From positions 1 to 64,000 of the forward strand of contig JAJDXR010000070.1 in the NCBI GenBank assembly GCA_022823165.1: a stretch of DNA of 64,000 bases. Reading direction: 5' to 3'. Below are positions 1 through 8,880 of this stretch, piece by piece (within the stretch, counting starts at the first letter, position 1; every line of letters starts with the position of its first letter). The DNA comes from Anaerolineae bacterium (GTDB lineage Bacteria; Chloroflexota; Anaerolineae; Aggregatilineales; Phototrophicaceae). The notes under the pieces are model-generated. The model saw only the letters and a program-made list of their open reading frames with translations. It had not been told where the DNA came from and ran no database searches. Position numbers and translations under genes: made by a program.

Positions 1-419
1 TAGTCGAAAGTTGTAGGGGCGAGCCTTGGCTCGCCCACACAAACACAAAAATTCGCTATTTTGTGATGATTAACCTATATTCTCATTATTTACTCGCACT
101 TACATCTGTGTCTCTGTGGTGAATTAACCTGTGCCAAGCTCGGCATTCAGGAAATATCCACTATGTTAGCCACTCCCAATGTGCCGTGCCAGCGCTTGGT
201 TTGACAGGTTACTGTGGATGAAGTACATTTGCAGGCATCATTCGACCGGGCGCGAGGAAACGCGGGCTGGCGGTTGTGATGGCAGCGGGCGCTGGCGCAG
301 CCTGTGGTCGAAGGATTTTTGACTGTCCGGCACAGTATTGCAGGGAGGATTCGGTCGATAAATTGAACTACGAACAGAATGTAAACATGCAATGTAACAG
401 TCAGTGAAAGGAAGAAATA
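1..419. other. non-coding leader region upstream of the peptide ABC module
   Basis: I see no convincing gene here; the only open frames lack ribosome-binding sites and family resemblance. The segment starts with a short GC palindrome and then an AT-richer stretch. It ends with a good Shine-Dalgarno (GGAAG, about 7 bases before the ATG at 420). A possible -35 TTGAAC lies at 363-368, but no matching -10 is visible, so the promoter of the downstream operon is unresolved. Confidence 0.5.
17..36. repeat. GC palindrome (gggcgagcc-tt-ggctcgccc)
   Basis: This is a perfect 9-bp inverted repeat with a 2-base centre, flanked by GTAG and CACACAAA. It resembles short dispersed intergenic palindromes of the type TGTAGGGGCGA...TCGCCC. 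A related imperfect copy lies at 15107-15137. It could be a repeat element or a hairpin of an upstream gene outside the window. Confidence 0.5.
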
Positions 420-1940
420 ATGAAGCTGTATAAATCAGTAGCGCCTCTGCTGCTGATCGTAGCGCTGATCGTCGGCATGGGCATTGCGACAACCGCCCAA
501 ATGTCGGAATCGGTGCTGCGCTCAGCGCATGACGCCGAGTGGACCGGGCTGGATCCGCATGTCGCCAGCACCGTATCAAGTTTTCATGTGCTGGCAAACG
601 TGGTCGAGTCGCTTACCACCAACAACGACAATCTGGAGTTGATGCCGCTGCTGGCTACCGATTGGTCGCAGTCGGACGATGGCTCGACCTGGACCTTTAA
701 CCTGCGCGAAGGCGTGAGGTTCTCCAACGGCGAAGAGATGACCTCCGAGCATGTGGTCTTCTCGATGAATCGCATCCTTGATCCCGACACCGGTTCAGGC
801 CGTGTGGCGTCGGTCGGCGGAGCGGGCGCCGTTTGGGAGGCCATGGGCGACTATGCCGTCTCCGTTACTACGCCGGAGCCGAACGCGATTCTGCCGATTC
901 TGCTCTCGAGCCGGGCTACGGCTATCGTGCATCCCGACAGCGTCGATGAGAATGGCGTGATCGTCGTGCCCATCGGCACCGGTCCCTTCACCGTGCAAGA
1001 CCTGGACGGCACAATCAGCATGACCTTAGCCAAGAGCGAAGACTATTGGCAAGAGGGCTTGCCTTTGCTGGACGCTGTTGAAATCACGGTCATTCAGGAA
1101 GACGCGGCTCGTGAAGCGGCGCTGCTGGGCGGCGAAGTCGACTTCGTCACCAGCGTCGCCCGCCAAGCCGTGCAGGCTCTGCAAGACAATCCCGAAGTGA
1201 ACGTATTGGTGTCCCCGGCGCTGGCTTACAAATACATCGGCTTGAACTTGCAGCGCGAGCCTTTTGACGATGTGCGCGTGCGCCAGGCAATCGCCTACGC
1301 CATCAACCGCGACGATCTATGCGCGGCCGGCGACTTCGGCTTGTGCACGCCGCTCTATGGCGGGCCAATCGATACCGCCAGCCCCTGGCACTTCGAATAC
1401 GCGCCCTATTCGCAGGATCTCGACAAAGCCAAAGCGCTGCTGGCGGAAGCCGGCTATGCCGACGGCTTCGAGATGGAGCTGATGCCAACATCGACCTATC
1501 AGGACACCGTGCGCCAGGCGCAGGTCTTGCAGGCGCAGCTGGGCGCCATCGGCATCCGCACGACCATCAACGCGCCGGAATGGGCTGAGTGGCTCGAGCT
1601 TGAAGGCAACTTCCGCTACGACGGCTACATCTGCAGTTGGAACGGTCTGATTGATGTCGAGCAGTACTACTATCTGCAGCATCGCACCGATGAAGTATTC
1701 AACTTCACCGGCTACAGCGACCCGGCTTTCGACGCCTTGGTCGAGCAGGGCCGTCAGATCGCCGACTTTGACGAGCGCTACGCCATCTACGAGCAAGCCA
1801 ACCAGATTCTGGTTGACGCGGTACCCTACGTGTACTTCTACAATCCGGCTTTCGTACGGGCGATGAGCCCGAGCGTTCAGGGCTACGTCTTGCGCCCCGA
1901 CAACAACAATCTCTACATGAATACCTGGGTCGAAGGCTAG
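420..1940 (+). CDS. ABC transporter substrate-binding protein, peptide/nickel family (SBP family 5)
   Basis: This is the extracytoplasmic solute receptor of a Dpp/Opp-type ABC importer (506 aa, normal for the family). Residues 1-26 form a signal peptide with a long hydrophobic core ending in TTAQ; no lipobox cysteine is visible. The family 5 fold follows, with the typical phrases TWTFNLREGVRFSNGEEM near residue 95 and VRQAIAYAINRDDL near residue 285. The GGAAG ribosome-binding site supports the ATG. Two permease genes follow, so the ligand is probably a short peptide; a related oligosaccharide ligand cannot be excluded. A stem-loop lies directly after the stop codon. Confidence 0.9.
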   Translation: MKLYKSVAPLLLIVALIVGMGIATTAQMSESVLRSAHDAEWTGLDPHVASTVSSFHVLANVVESLTTNNDNLELMPLLATDWSQSDDGSTWTFNLREGVRFSNGEEMTSEHVVFSMNRILDPDTGSGRVASVGGAGAVWEAMGDYAVSVTTPEPNAILPILLSSRATAIVHPDSVDENGVIVVPIGTGPFTVQDLDGTISMTLAKSEDYWQEGLPLLDAVEITVIQEDAAREAALLGGEVDFVTSVARQAVQALQDNPEVNVLVSPALAYKYIGLNLQREPFDDVRVRQAIAYAINRDDLCAAGDFGLCTPLYGGPIDTASPWHFEYAPYSQDLDKAKALLAEAGYADGFEMELMPTSTYQDTVRQAQVLQAQLGAIGIRTTINAPEWAEWLELEGNFRYDGYICSWNGLIDVEQYYYLQHRTDEVFNFTGYSDPAFDALVEQGRQIADFDERYAIYEQANQILVDAVPYVYFYNPAFVRAMSPSVQGYVLRPDNNNLYMNTWVEG

Positions 1941-1949
1941 CTGCCGCGT

Positions 1950-1976
1950 GGGCGGGTTGGCGCCGCCAGCCCGCCC
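1950..1976 (+). terminator. stem-loop between binding-protein and permease genes
   Basis: An 11-bp stem (one G-T wobble) with a 5-base loop starts about 10 bases after the stop codon; a short AAATTTT run follows at 1983-1989. It may be a partial terminator or an mRNA-stabilising hairpin that keeps binding-protein mRNA in excess over permease mRNA. Equivalent hairpins occur in the two sugar ABC operons of this window. Confidence 0.5.
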
Positions 1977-2027
1977 CCACACAAATTTTCCCCCGACCAG
2001 GGCATAGCGCTGAAAGGCCTGAGCGGC

Positions 2028-2975
2028 TTGAACTATCAGTACGTTTTACAGCGACTGTTCACCGCACTGATAGTCGTGCTGGGCGTTACCTTTGTGGTCT
2101 TTATGATCATGCAAATCGTGCCCGGCGATCCGGCCCGCGTCGTGCTGGGACCTTACGCCAGCGATGAGTCGGTCGCGGGCTTGCGCGAACGCCTGGGGCT
2201 GAATCGGCCCTTCTTCGTGCAGTATGCGTCCTGGCTGGGCGGGGTCCTGCAAGGAGACTTCGGCCAGAGCCTGCTCAACGGGCAGGAAGTGGCGCCGCAA
2301 CTTTGGGGCCGGGTTGGTCCCTCATTTGAGCTGGCGATGGTGTCGCTATTCGTCGGTTTGGCTATCGCCTTTCCTGTCGGCATGATATCGGCGCTGAAGC
2401 CCGGCAGCGCAATCGACGTCGTGGCCACGCTCTTCAGCCAAATCGGCGTATCCGTGCCCACATTCTGGATGGGCATCTTGCTGGTGATTGTCTTCGCGCT
2501 GAATCTGGGTGTGTTGCCCCCCAGCGGCTATACGCCCATCACCGAAGATCCGGGCGACTGGCTGGCGCATATCGTTTTGCCCGCTTTCACCGCCGGCTTC
2601 GTCAGCGCCTCGATTCAGACGCGCTTCATTCGCAGCGCCATGCTGGATGTCTTGAGCGCCAACTACGTCCAGACCGCGCGCGCCAAAGGCTTGGCGGAGC
2701 GAAAAGTGATTGTCAATCATGCCCTCCGCAACGCGCTCATCAATATCGTGACGATTATTGGCTTGCAGATCACCGCCTTATTCAGCGGCATCGTCATCGT
2801 CGAAGTGGTATTTTCCTGGCCCGGTTTGGGCCGGCTGGCGCTCAACGCTGTGCTTGAGCGGGATTATCCGCTGCTGCAAGGCGCCGTCTTCTTTGTGGCC
2901 GTGATGGTGACGGTTGTGAATCTCTTTATAGATCTGCTGTATTTCTTTCTCGATCCGCGAATTGAATTTGCCTAG
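2028..2975 (+). CDS. ABC transporter permease, DppB/OppB family
   Basis: Inner-membrane subunit of the peptide importer, 315 aa, with about six membrane segments. The N-terminus (LQRLFTALIVVLGVTFVVF) and the motif PGDPARVVLG near residue 33 are diagnostic of DppB. The cytoplasmic EAA loop that contacts the ATPase is at about residues 217-235 (ARAKGLAERKVIVNHALRN). Translation probably starts at TTG 2028, since this gives the expected N-terminus; an AAAGG lies about 11 bases upstream. The gene lies 87 bases after the binding protein and 12 bases before the second permease. Confidence 0.9.
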   Translation: MNYQYVLQRLFTALIVVLGVTFVVFMIMQIVPGDPARVVLGPYASDESVAGLRERLGLNRPFFVQYASWLGGVLQGDFGQSLLNGQEVAPQLWGRVGPSFELAMVSLFVGLAIAFPVGMISALKPGSAIDVVATLFSQIGVSVPTFWMGILLVIVFALNLGVLPPSGYTPITEDPGDWLAHIVLPAFTAGFVSASIQTRFIRSAMLDVLSANYVQTARAKGLAERKVIVNHALRNALINIVTIIGLQITALFSGIVIVEVVFSWPGLGRLALNAVLERDYPLLQGAVFFVAVMVTVVNLFIDLLYFFLDPRIEFA

Positions 2976-2987
2976 GGCGCCGGCGCG

Positions 2988-3893
2988 ATGGCAATGGAGA
3001 AGCCGCAATCGGCGCGAAAGCGCAAGCAGACCAACGAAAGTCCGGGACCGGCCAACACCCTGTGGCGCGATGCCGGCCGGCGCTTGCTGCGGCATCGCCT
3101 GGCGATGTTTGGCGCCCTGGTGCTGCTGATCGTATTGGTGATGGGCATCTTCGGTCCCGCCATTACACCCTACGACCCGAACGGCATGGATTTCGCCAAC
3201 CGCTTCGCTGATCCATCGTTCTCCCATCCCATGGGCACCGACGACTTCGGCCGCGATATTTTTTCGCGCATCATCATCGGCGCGCGCGTGTCCCTGCAGG
3301 TTGGCTTCGTGGCCGTGAGCGTCGCCACTATCATCGGCACTGGATTGGGCTTGATCGCCGGTTACGGCTCGCGCCTGACCGACGAAGTCATCATGCGGGC
3401 TATGGATGTGCTCTACGCCTTCCCGGCGATTTTGCTGGCGATTGCTATCATGGCGGCGCTTGGCAAAGGCATCGGCAACGCCATGATCGCCATCGGCCTG
3501 GTTTATATTCCTATATTCGCCCGCATCGCGCGCGCGGCCGTACTGGGCATTCGCAACGAAGAGTTCATCATCGCGGCCAAAGCCATGGGCGCCGGCGACG
3601 CGCGGATACTCATTTCGCATGTCCTGCCCAATGTGCTATCGCCGATCATTGTCGAGATCACGCTTAGCCTGGCATTCGCCATCCTGGCGGAGGCGTCGCT
3701 GAGTTTCTTCGGCCTTGGTACACAACCGCCCGATCCAAGTTGGGGGCGCATGCTCTCGGAAGGCCGCGATTTCTTCCGCCAATCGGGCTGGATGGGCGTA
3801 TTCCCGGGCCTGGCGATCTTCTTTACGGTCATGGGTTTTAACTTCCTGGGCGACGGGCTGCGCGATGCGCTTGATCCCAAGCTGAGGCGTTAG
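2988..3893 (+). CDS. ABC transporter permease, DppC/OppC family
   Basis: Second inner-membrane subunit of the peptide importer, 301 aa. A basic N-terminal tail (about 35 residues) precedes the first membrane helix. The DppC signatures GTDDFGRDIFSRIIIGARVS (about residues 84-103) and the EAA loop AAKAMGAGDARILISHVLPN (about 197-216) are present. The C-terminus keeps the DGLRDALDPKLRR ending typical of this subunit. No dppD/dppF ATPase gene follows: the next gene is a spermidine-synthase-like membrane protein, so the ATPases must lie elsewhere. Confidence 0.92.
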   Translation: MAMEKPQSARKRKQTNESPGPANTLWRDAGRRLLRHRLAMFGALVLLIVLVMGIFGPAITPYDPNGMDFANRFADPSFSHPMGTDDFGRDIFSRIIIGARVSLQVGFVAVSVATIIGTGLGLIAGYGSRLTDEVIMRAMDVLYAFPAILLAIAIMAALGKGIGNAMIAIGLVYIPIFARIARAAVLGIRNEEFIIAAKAMGAGDARILISHVLPNVLSPIIVEITLSLAFAILAEASLSFFGLGTQPPDPSWGRMLSEGRDFFRQSGWMGVFPGLAIFFTVMGFNFLGDGLRDALDPKLRR

Positions 3894-3902
3894 GTCGGCG
3901 CG

Positions 3903-6134
3903 GTGAACTTGACCTTATCTTGGCAGCGCTTGCTCGGCACAGCGATTCTGTCAGCCAGCGCGCTTTTGCTGGAAATCTCCTTGACCCGGCTATTCTCCGT
4001 CCTGTATTTTCCACCTTATGTCTACTTCATCATTTCGGTGTCGATACTTGGCATCGGCATCGGCGCGGCGCTGCCGGCCATCCGCCCGGCGCTGGCTGCT
4101 GAAAGCCACCTGACGCGCTATTGTATCGGCGCCGCCGCTGCAACCCTGTGCTTGCTGGTTGTGGCGATTCTGGGTCCCGCCTCCCGCATTCAATTGCCCT
4201 TGTTCGCGCTGCTGGCGCTGACTTTCGTATTTTTTGGTCTGACGATTGCTGCTATATTCAGCTTGTATCCGGGCGGGGGCCGAACCCTGTACATGGCGGA
4301 CTTGCTCGGCGCGGGACTGGGCGCGCTGCTGGCGATCCCGCTGCTGAATCAATTTGGCGCGGTCAATGCTGTGCTGGTGGCAGCCTTGGGTTTCTCTCTC
4401 GCCGGCATCTATTACGCGGCGGGACGCAGCGCGCTGATTTCAATGGCGGCGCTGGCAATTTCTGCTTTGCTATTCGCGGCCAACGCGGCGACGGCAGAAT
4501 TACAAGTCGATATGGCGACCGTCACCAGCGAGAAGCCGATCGTCGCCGCCTTAAAAGCAGGCGGAGAAATCCTGGAGAGCAAGTGGGATTCATTCGCTCG
4601 CACTGATTTGCTTGATCCTGGCGGCGGCAAGCCCCTGCGCATCTATGTGGATGGCGGCGCCGCGTCCATCATGCCCGGCCAGTCTTTCGCCGGCGAGTTG
4701 CTGCGAGACATTGGCTTCTTCCCCTTCGCCACGGAACAGCCGGAGCGCGTCTTCATTCTGGGTCCCGGCGCTGGGCTGGATGTGTTCTTCGCCCAACAGG
4801 CTCGCTCCAAGACAGTCACAGCGGTGGAGGTCAATCGCGCGGCTGTAGCGCTGGTGGACGAGTGGCGCGCTTACAATGGCGGCCTTTATGCGTCGCCCAA
4901 TGTCAGGGTGATTATAGATGACGCCAGGAGCGCGCTGCGGCGATCATCCGGCGAATATGATCTCATTTACCTGTCGCAAGTAGTAACCTTGGCGGCGGAG
5001 CGCGGCGGCTACGCGCTCTCGGAGAACGCAATCTACACCGTAGACGCCTTCGCCGAGTATCTGTCGCATTTGGCCGAGGGCGGGCAAATTGCGCTGAAAC
5101 TCTACGATGAAGTTACCTTGACGCGCGCCCTGTCCACAGCGCTGGCTGCCTTGCGGCTGCAAGGCTTGAATGATCAAGCGGCGCTGACTCACCTGATGGC
5201 TTTTGTGGACGGACGCAGCAGTCCGCCGCTGCCGCTGCTCTTGATCGGCAAGTCCCCCTTTGACGAAGAGGATTCGCTGGTGCTGGGCGCGATCGCCCGT
5301 GATGTTGGTTTTACCCCGCTACTGCTGCCCCATGTGCTGGCGCAGGCGCCCTTGGATCAGGTAGCTAGCGGCGAGCAAGTCTTTGACGCCGTCATCGCCG
5401 CGTCTGACGCCGACCTGTCCGCTCCCACTGACGCCCGCCCCTATTTCTTTCAATTGGAACGCGGCATCCCCGCCAGCCTGCTGCCCCTGGCGGCCATCGT
5501 TGGCTTGCTTACGCTTGTTTTGCTCGCTGCTTATCTGTATTACTGTTGGCGTTTTCGGCAAGCTGGCGCGCGTCAACTGCCGCTGTATGTTGCCGCGCTC
5601 GGCGTCGGCTTCATCGCCCTGGAGATCTATGCGATACAGCAGACGCGGCTGTTTCTGGGGCATCCGACGCTGGCGGTTACATTGGTCTTGGCTACGTTTC
5701 TTGTTGGCGGCGGAATCGGCAGCGGGCTCAGCCAACTGCCAATCGCCCGCCATTTGCGCGGGCGTCCGCCGCTGATTACGGCGCTGGTAATTTTGTCGAT
5801 AATCCTCTGGGCCGCGGCTTGGACCCCGCTGAGCCGTGAACTATACGCGGCCGCATTTGAGCTGCGAGCCGCGGCGGTTGCTCTGTCCCTGCTGCCGATG
5901 ACCCTCTTGCTGGGCATTCCTTTCCCGCAAGCCCTGGAATCCGCCGCCAAAATCGGCCCGCGCCAGGTAGCGGCCGCCTGGTCAGTCAATGGCATCATGA
6001 CCGTCGTCGGCTCGGTGGCCGCCATAGTCCTGTCGATCAGGCTGGGTTTCGGCGCCGTGCTGCTTTTGGGTGGCGGCGCTTATATCGCGGCCACAATTAT
6101 TTCCTGGTGGCTGCCAGGGCGGGAGCAATCATGA
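3903..6134 (+). CDS. membrane protein with spermidine-synthase-like (SAM-type Rossmann) domain
   Basis: A 743-aa three-part protein: about six N-terminal membrane helices (residues 10-205), a soluble Rossmann domain (about 215-500) and about six C-terminal helices (525-740). The soluble part resembles aminopropyltransferases and SAM enzymes: GPGAGLD near 287, VEVNRAA near 307 and DDARSALRRSSGEYD near 339. The N-terminal ASALLLEISLTRLFSVLYFP is typical of bacterial SpeE-like membrane fusions. A true polyamine activity is unproven, and the substrate is unknown. It starts at GTG, 9 bases after dppC, and its stop overlaps the next start (ATGA), so it belongs to the same transcript. Confidence 0.75.
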   Translation: MNLTLSWQRLLGTAILSASALLLEISLTRLFSVLYFPPYVYFIISVSILGIGIGAALPAIRPALAAESHLTRYCIGAAAATLCLLVVAILGPASRIQLPLFALLALTFVFFGLTIAAIFSLYPGGGRTLYMADLLGAGLGALLAIPLLNQFGAVNAVLVAALGFSLAGIYYAAGRSALISMAALAISALLFAANAATAELQVDMATVTSEKPIVAALKAGGEILESKWDSFARTDLLDPGGGKPLRIYVDGGAASIMPGQSFAGELLRDIGFFPFATEQPERVFILGPGAGLDVFFAQQARSKTVTAVEVNRAAVALVDEWRAYNGGLYASPNVRVIIDDARSALRRSSGEYDLIYLSQVVTLAAERGGYALSENAIYTVDAFAEYLSHLAEGGQIALKLYDEVTLTRALSTALAALRLQGLNDQAALTHLMAFVDGRSSPPLPLLLIGKSPFDEEDSLVLGAIARDVGFTPLLLPHVLAQAPLDQVASGEQVFDAVIAASDADLSAPTDARPYFFQLERGIPASLLPLAAIVGLLTLVLLAAYLYYCWRFRQAGARQLPLYVAALGVGFIALEIYAIQQTRLFLGHPTLAVTLVLATFLVGGGIGSGLSQLPIARHLRGRPPLITALVILSIILWAAAWTPLSRELYAAAFELRAAAVALSLLPMTLLLGIPFPQALESAAKIGPRQVAAAWSVNGIMTVVGSVAAIVLSIRLGFGAVLLLGGGAYIAATIISWWLPGREQS

Positions 6135-7945
6135 GCCGCGAACAAGAATCCGCCATTGCCGAGTCAATCAAGCGATTGGCCAAAGTGGGCAGTTGCTGGT
6201 CGCCCACATTTTGCCCCGACGGGCGCAAGCTGGCATTCGTCAGCGATATGACCGGCAGTCCGCAAGTTTGGTGGCTGTCAATCGCCGGCGGTTATCCGCG
6301 CGCGGTTACCGCATTCGCGGAACAGGTCAGCGCAGTAATCTGGTCGCCGGCGGGCGACAGGCTGGCGCTTCAAGCAGCGCCGGGCGGCGGCATGAACTCT
6401 CAGATTGAGCTCGTCCGTCTCGACGGGTCAGGGCGCGGGCGCATTACGCCGGGCGGCGCGACCAACAATTGGCTGAATTGCTGGAGGCCGGACGGCAGCG
6501 CCATCATATTCTCGTCGAACATGGCTGACGCCAGCTCCATGGACAGCTATCTCTACGTTATTGAGACCGGCGAAACAGAGCGCATCGCCGTCAATCGCGG
6601 CACGGGCGTCGTGGAGCATGTCGCCCAGGACGGCGCGCAGCTGCTGCTCAGCCGAGTGGTCTATCGCGGCGACAACAATGTATATCTGGCCAGCCTGACC
6701 ACCGACGAGGAGCGTTTGCTGACGGCGCATGAACCACCGTCCAGTTTCAGCAACGCTCGCTTCTCGCAGGACGCGCGCAGCCTTTACCTGACGACCAACC
6801 GCGATCATGACCTGGCCAGCTTCGTCCGCATTCCCTTGGAAAGCGACGCGGCCTGGGAGACTTTGCAGACGCGCGCGCAGGCCGAGCTGGATCAATTCGT
6901 AATCTCAGCCGAAGACAGGCTGGCGGCGCTGGTCTGGAATCACGCCGGCCGCCACGAGCTGGAATTGCTGGATTTGCCCCGGAATCGCCCGCTGGCTCGT
7001 ATAGAGCTGCCGGGTGAGATAATTGACTCGCTCTGCTTTTCCGCGGATGGCTCGCAGTTAGCGCTTACCATCTCCGGCGCGGCGCTGCCGCAGGACATCT
7101 GGCTGCTTGAGACGGCCGATCATAGCCTGCGCCAACTCACGGTTAGCCCCCGCATCGGCGTCGACTTGAGCGCGCTGGCGGGCGCGGAATTGCGCCAGTA
7201 CTTGGCGCATGACGACCTGCCCTTGAGCGGCTGGCTTTACAGGCCGCAAGCGGGCAGCCCGCCTTATCCCGCGGTACTAAGCTTCCACGGCGGTCCCGAA
7301 GGTCAAGAGCAGCCGCGCTATCGCTACGAGTATCAAGCGCTGGCTGCGCGCGGCATCGCCGTCTTCGCGCCCAACGTTCGCGGCTCAGCCGGCTTTGGCA
7401 AGCGTTTTGTCAACCTCGACAACGGCGCGCTGCGCGTGAACGCCATTCAAGACATCGCCTCGACCGCGCGCTACCTGATCGGCAGCGGCTTGGCCGCGCC
7501 GGGCCGGCTCGGCATTATGGGCGGGTCTTATGGCGGCTATATGACCATGGCCGGGCTGGCCGAGTTCCCGGACCTGTTTGCCGCCGGCGTCAACATTTAC
7601 GGCCTGGTCAATTTCAAGACCTTCTTCGAGCAGACAGAGCCGTGGATGGCGAGCATCTCCAAGATCGAATACGGCGATCCGGAGACAGAAGGCGACCTGC
7701 TGGATGCGCTGTCCCCAATCCACAAGCTGGACCGCGTCAGCGCGCCAACGCTGGTGCTGCACGGCGCCAACGACACCAACGTGCCGGTGGTTGAAGCTGA
7801 GCAAGTCGTTGAGAAATTGCGCGATCGGGGTGTGCCGGTCGAGTACATCCTGTTCCCGGATGAAGGCCACGGCTTCCGCAAAGAGAAGAATCGAATCGCC
7901 ACGGCGATCGCCATTGTCCGCTGGTTTGTGGAATATCTTCGCTAG
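6131..7945 (+). CDS. S9-family prolyl-oligopeptidase-type serine peptidase
   Basis: A 604-aa peptidase expected to cleave short peptides or acylpeptides in the cytoplasm; no signal peptide is seen. An N-terminal WD40/TolB-like beta-propeller (about residues 20-350, repeats such as SCWSPTFCPDGRKLAFVSD) precedes an alpha/beta-hydrolase domain. The catalytic triad is visible: Ser466 in GGSYGG, Asp548 in HGANDTN, His580 in DEGHGF. The ATG at 6131 is preferred because it overlaps the upstream stop as ATGA; an in-frame GTG at 6107 lies inside the previous gene. Its position after peptide permeases suggests it digests imported peptides. Confidence 0.9.
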   Translation: MSREQESAIAESIKRLAKVGSCWSPTFCPDGRKLAFVSDMTGSPQVWWLSIAGGYPRAVTAFAEQVSAVIWSPAGDRLALQAAPGGGMNSQIELVRLDGSGRGRITPGGATNNWLNCWRPDGSAIIFSSNMADASSMDSYLYVIETGETERIAVNRGTGVVEHVAQDGAQLLLSRVVYRGDNNVYLASLTTDEERLLTAHEPPSSFSNARFSQDARSLYLTTNRDHDLASFVRIPLESDAAWETLQTRAQAELDQFVISAEDRLAALVWNHAGRHELELLDLPRNRPLARIELPGEIIDSLCFSADGSQLALTISGAALPQDIWLLETADHSLRQLTVSPRIGVDLSALAGAELRQYLAHDDLPLSGWLYRPQAGSPPYPAVLSFHGGPEGQEQPRYRYEYQALAARGIAVFAPNVRGSAGFGKRFVNLDNGALRVNAIQDIASTARYLIGSGLAAPGRLGIMGGSYGGYMTMAGLAEFPDLFAAGVNIYGLVNFKTFFEQTEPWMASISKIEYGDPETEGDLLDALSPIHKLDRVSAPTLVLHGANDTNVPVVEAEQVVEKLRDRGVPVEYILFPDEGHGFRKEKNRIATAIAIVRWFVEYLR

Positions 7946-8035
7946 CGTCGGCAGGCTGCCTGGCGCTGGCTCATCCTCGTGCAGGTTAGACAGAGATTTG
8001 CTAACATAGGTGTGGTTCGGAAAGGGAGATCGGCA

Positions 8036-8059
8036 ATGGTGAAACTATGGGCGAGATGA
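8036..8059 (+). other. seven-codon mini-ORF before the isomerase gene
   Basis: ATG at 8036 follows a well-placed AGGGAG (8022-8027) and encodes MVKLWAR, ending at TGA 8057-8059. That stop overlaps an in-frame ATG (8056) of the isomerase gene as ATGA. The best Shine-Dalgarno thus serves the mini-ORF, which suggests a leader peptide coupled to the downstream start; it may equally be chance. Confidence 0.3.
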
Positions 8060-8880
8060 CAATCGGCTGCGCGCTTTGGACCTTGGGGGCCACACCCGAT
8101 GTGGCCAGTCTGGCGCGGCAAATGGAGATTGCGGCGGAAATAGGCTGTACGTCCGTACAGCCCTGGATCGTCGACTTTGAATATCGCCCCTGCATCCTTG
8201 ATCCTGAGGTCGGCTCGGCGGCTGACCGGCGAGAAGCCGTCCGGATCGCCGAGTCGCTGGGGTTGTCTTTCAGCGGCTTTTGCGCCCAATTGCAAGGCGC
8301 CGTTACCTACGGCGGCTTGGAGGAGAGTGACGGCTTGCGCTGGCGGATTGACAAGACCAAACAAGCGCTCGACGCCACCGCCGAGCTGGGCGGCAATATC
8401 GTGACGACTCATGCCGGTGTACTGCCCGAGGACAAGGGCGATCCGGCTTATCAGATTCTGCTGGGCTCCGTGAGCGAAATCGCGGAACACGGCGCCGGCG
8501 CCGGTGTGTACTTCGCCCTGGAGACCGGCCAGGAATCGCCCCAGGCGCTGGGCGACTTCATCGCCGAAGTCAACAATCCCTGGCTCAAGGTCAATTATGA
8601 TCCCTGCAATTTGCTCAGATTCGGCTCGGAAGCCGGTACGATTCAGGGTGTAAAAACCCTGGGCGACAAGATCATTCACACCCACGCCAAAGACTGGAAT
8701 CCCGACACCCGTCAAGCCACCTGCGGCGAGGGCCTTGTGCCCTGGGATGGCTATATTCAAGCGCTGCGGGACATTGGCTACCAAGGCGTTTTGGCCATTG
8801 AAGACGAGACCGGCAATGAAAACATGGTCGATTCGATAGCGCGCAGCTACGCATTCATACGAGGCTATCTCAATGATTAA
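8047..8880 (+). CDS. sugar phosphate isomerase/epimerase (xylose-isomerase-like TIM barrel)
   Basis: A 277-aa AP-endonuclease-2/xylose-isomerase-like TIM barrel, which in this family interconverts ketoses, ketose phosphates or inositol derivatives using a divalent metal. Metal-ligand candidates are the Glu in FALETGQ (near residue 158), the Asp in NYDPCN (near 181), the His in IHTHAKD (near 211) and the Glu in AIEDE. Two starts are possible, 8047 and 8056; the second gives MTIGCALWTLG, the usual family N-terminus, and is coupled to a mini-ORF. The gene overlaps the next one by 8 bases, pointing to a two-enzyme sugar or polyol pathway. Substrate not predictable. Confidence 0.85.
   Translation: MGEMTIGCALWTLGATPDVASLARQMEIAAEIGCTSVQPWIVDFEYRPCILDPEVGSAADRREAVRIAESLGLSFSGFCAQLQGAVTYGGLEESDGLRWRIDKTKQALDATAELGGNIVTTHAGVLPEDKGDPAYQILLGSVSEIAEHGAGAGVYFALETGQESPQALGDFIAEVNNPWLKVNYDPCNLLRFGSEAGTIQGVKTLGDKIIHTHAKDWNPDTRQATCGEGLVPWDGYIQALRDIGYQGVLAIEDETGNENMVDSIARSYAFIRGYLND

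Noticed and set aside
2778..3620. A 280-aa minus-strand open frame across dppB/dppC
   Set aside because: It is antisense to two permease genes and has the His/Gln/Asp-rich composition typical of reversed membrane-protein codons.
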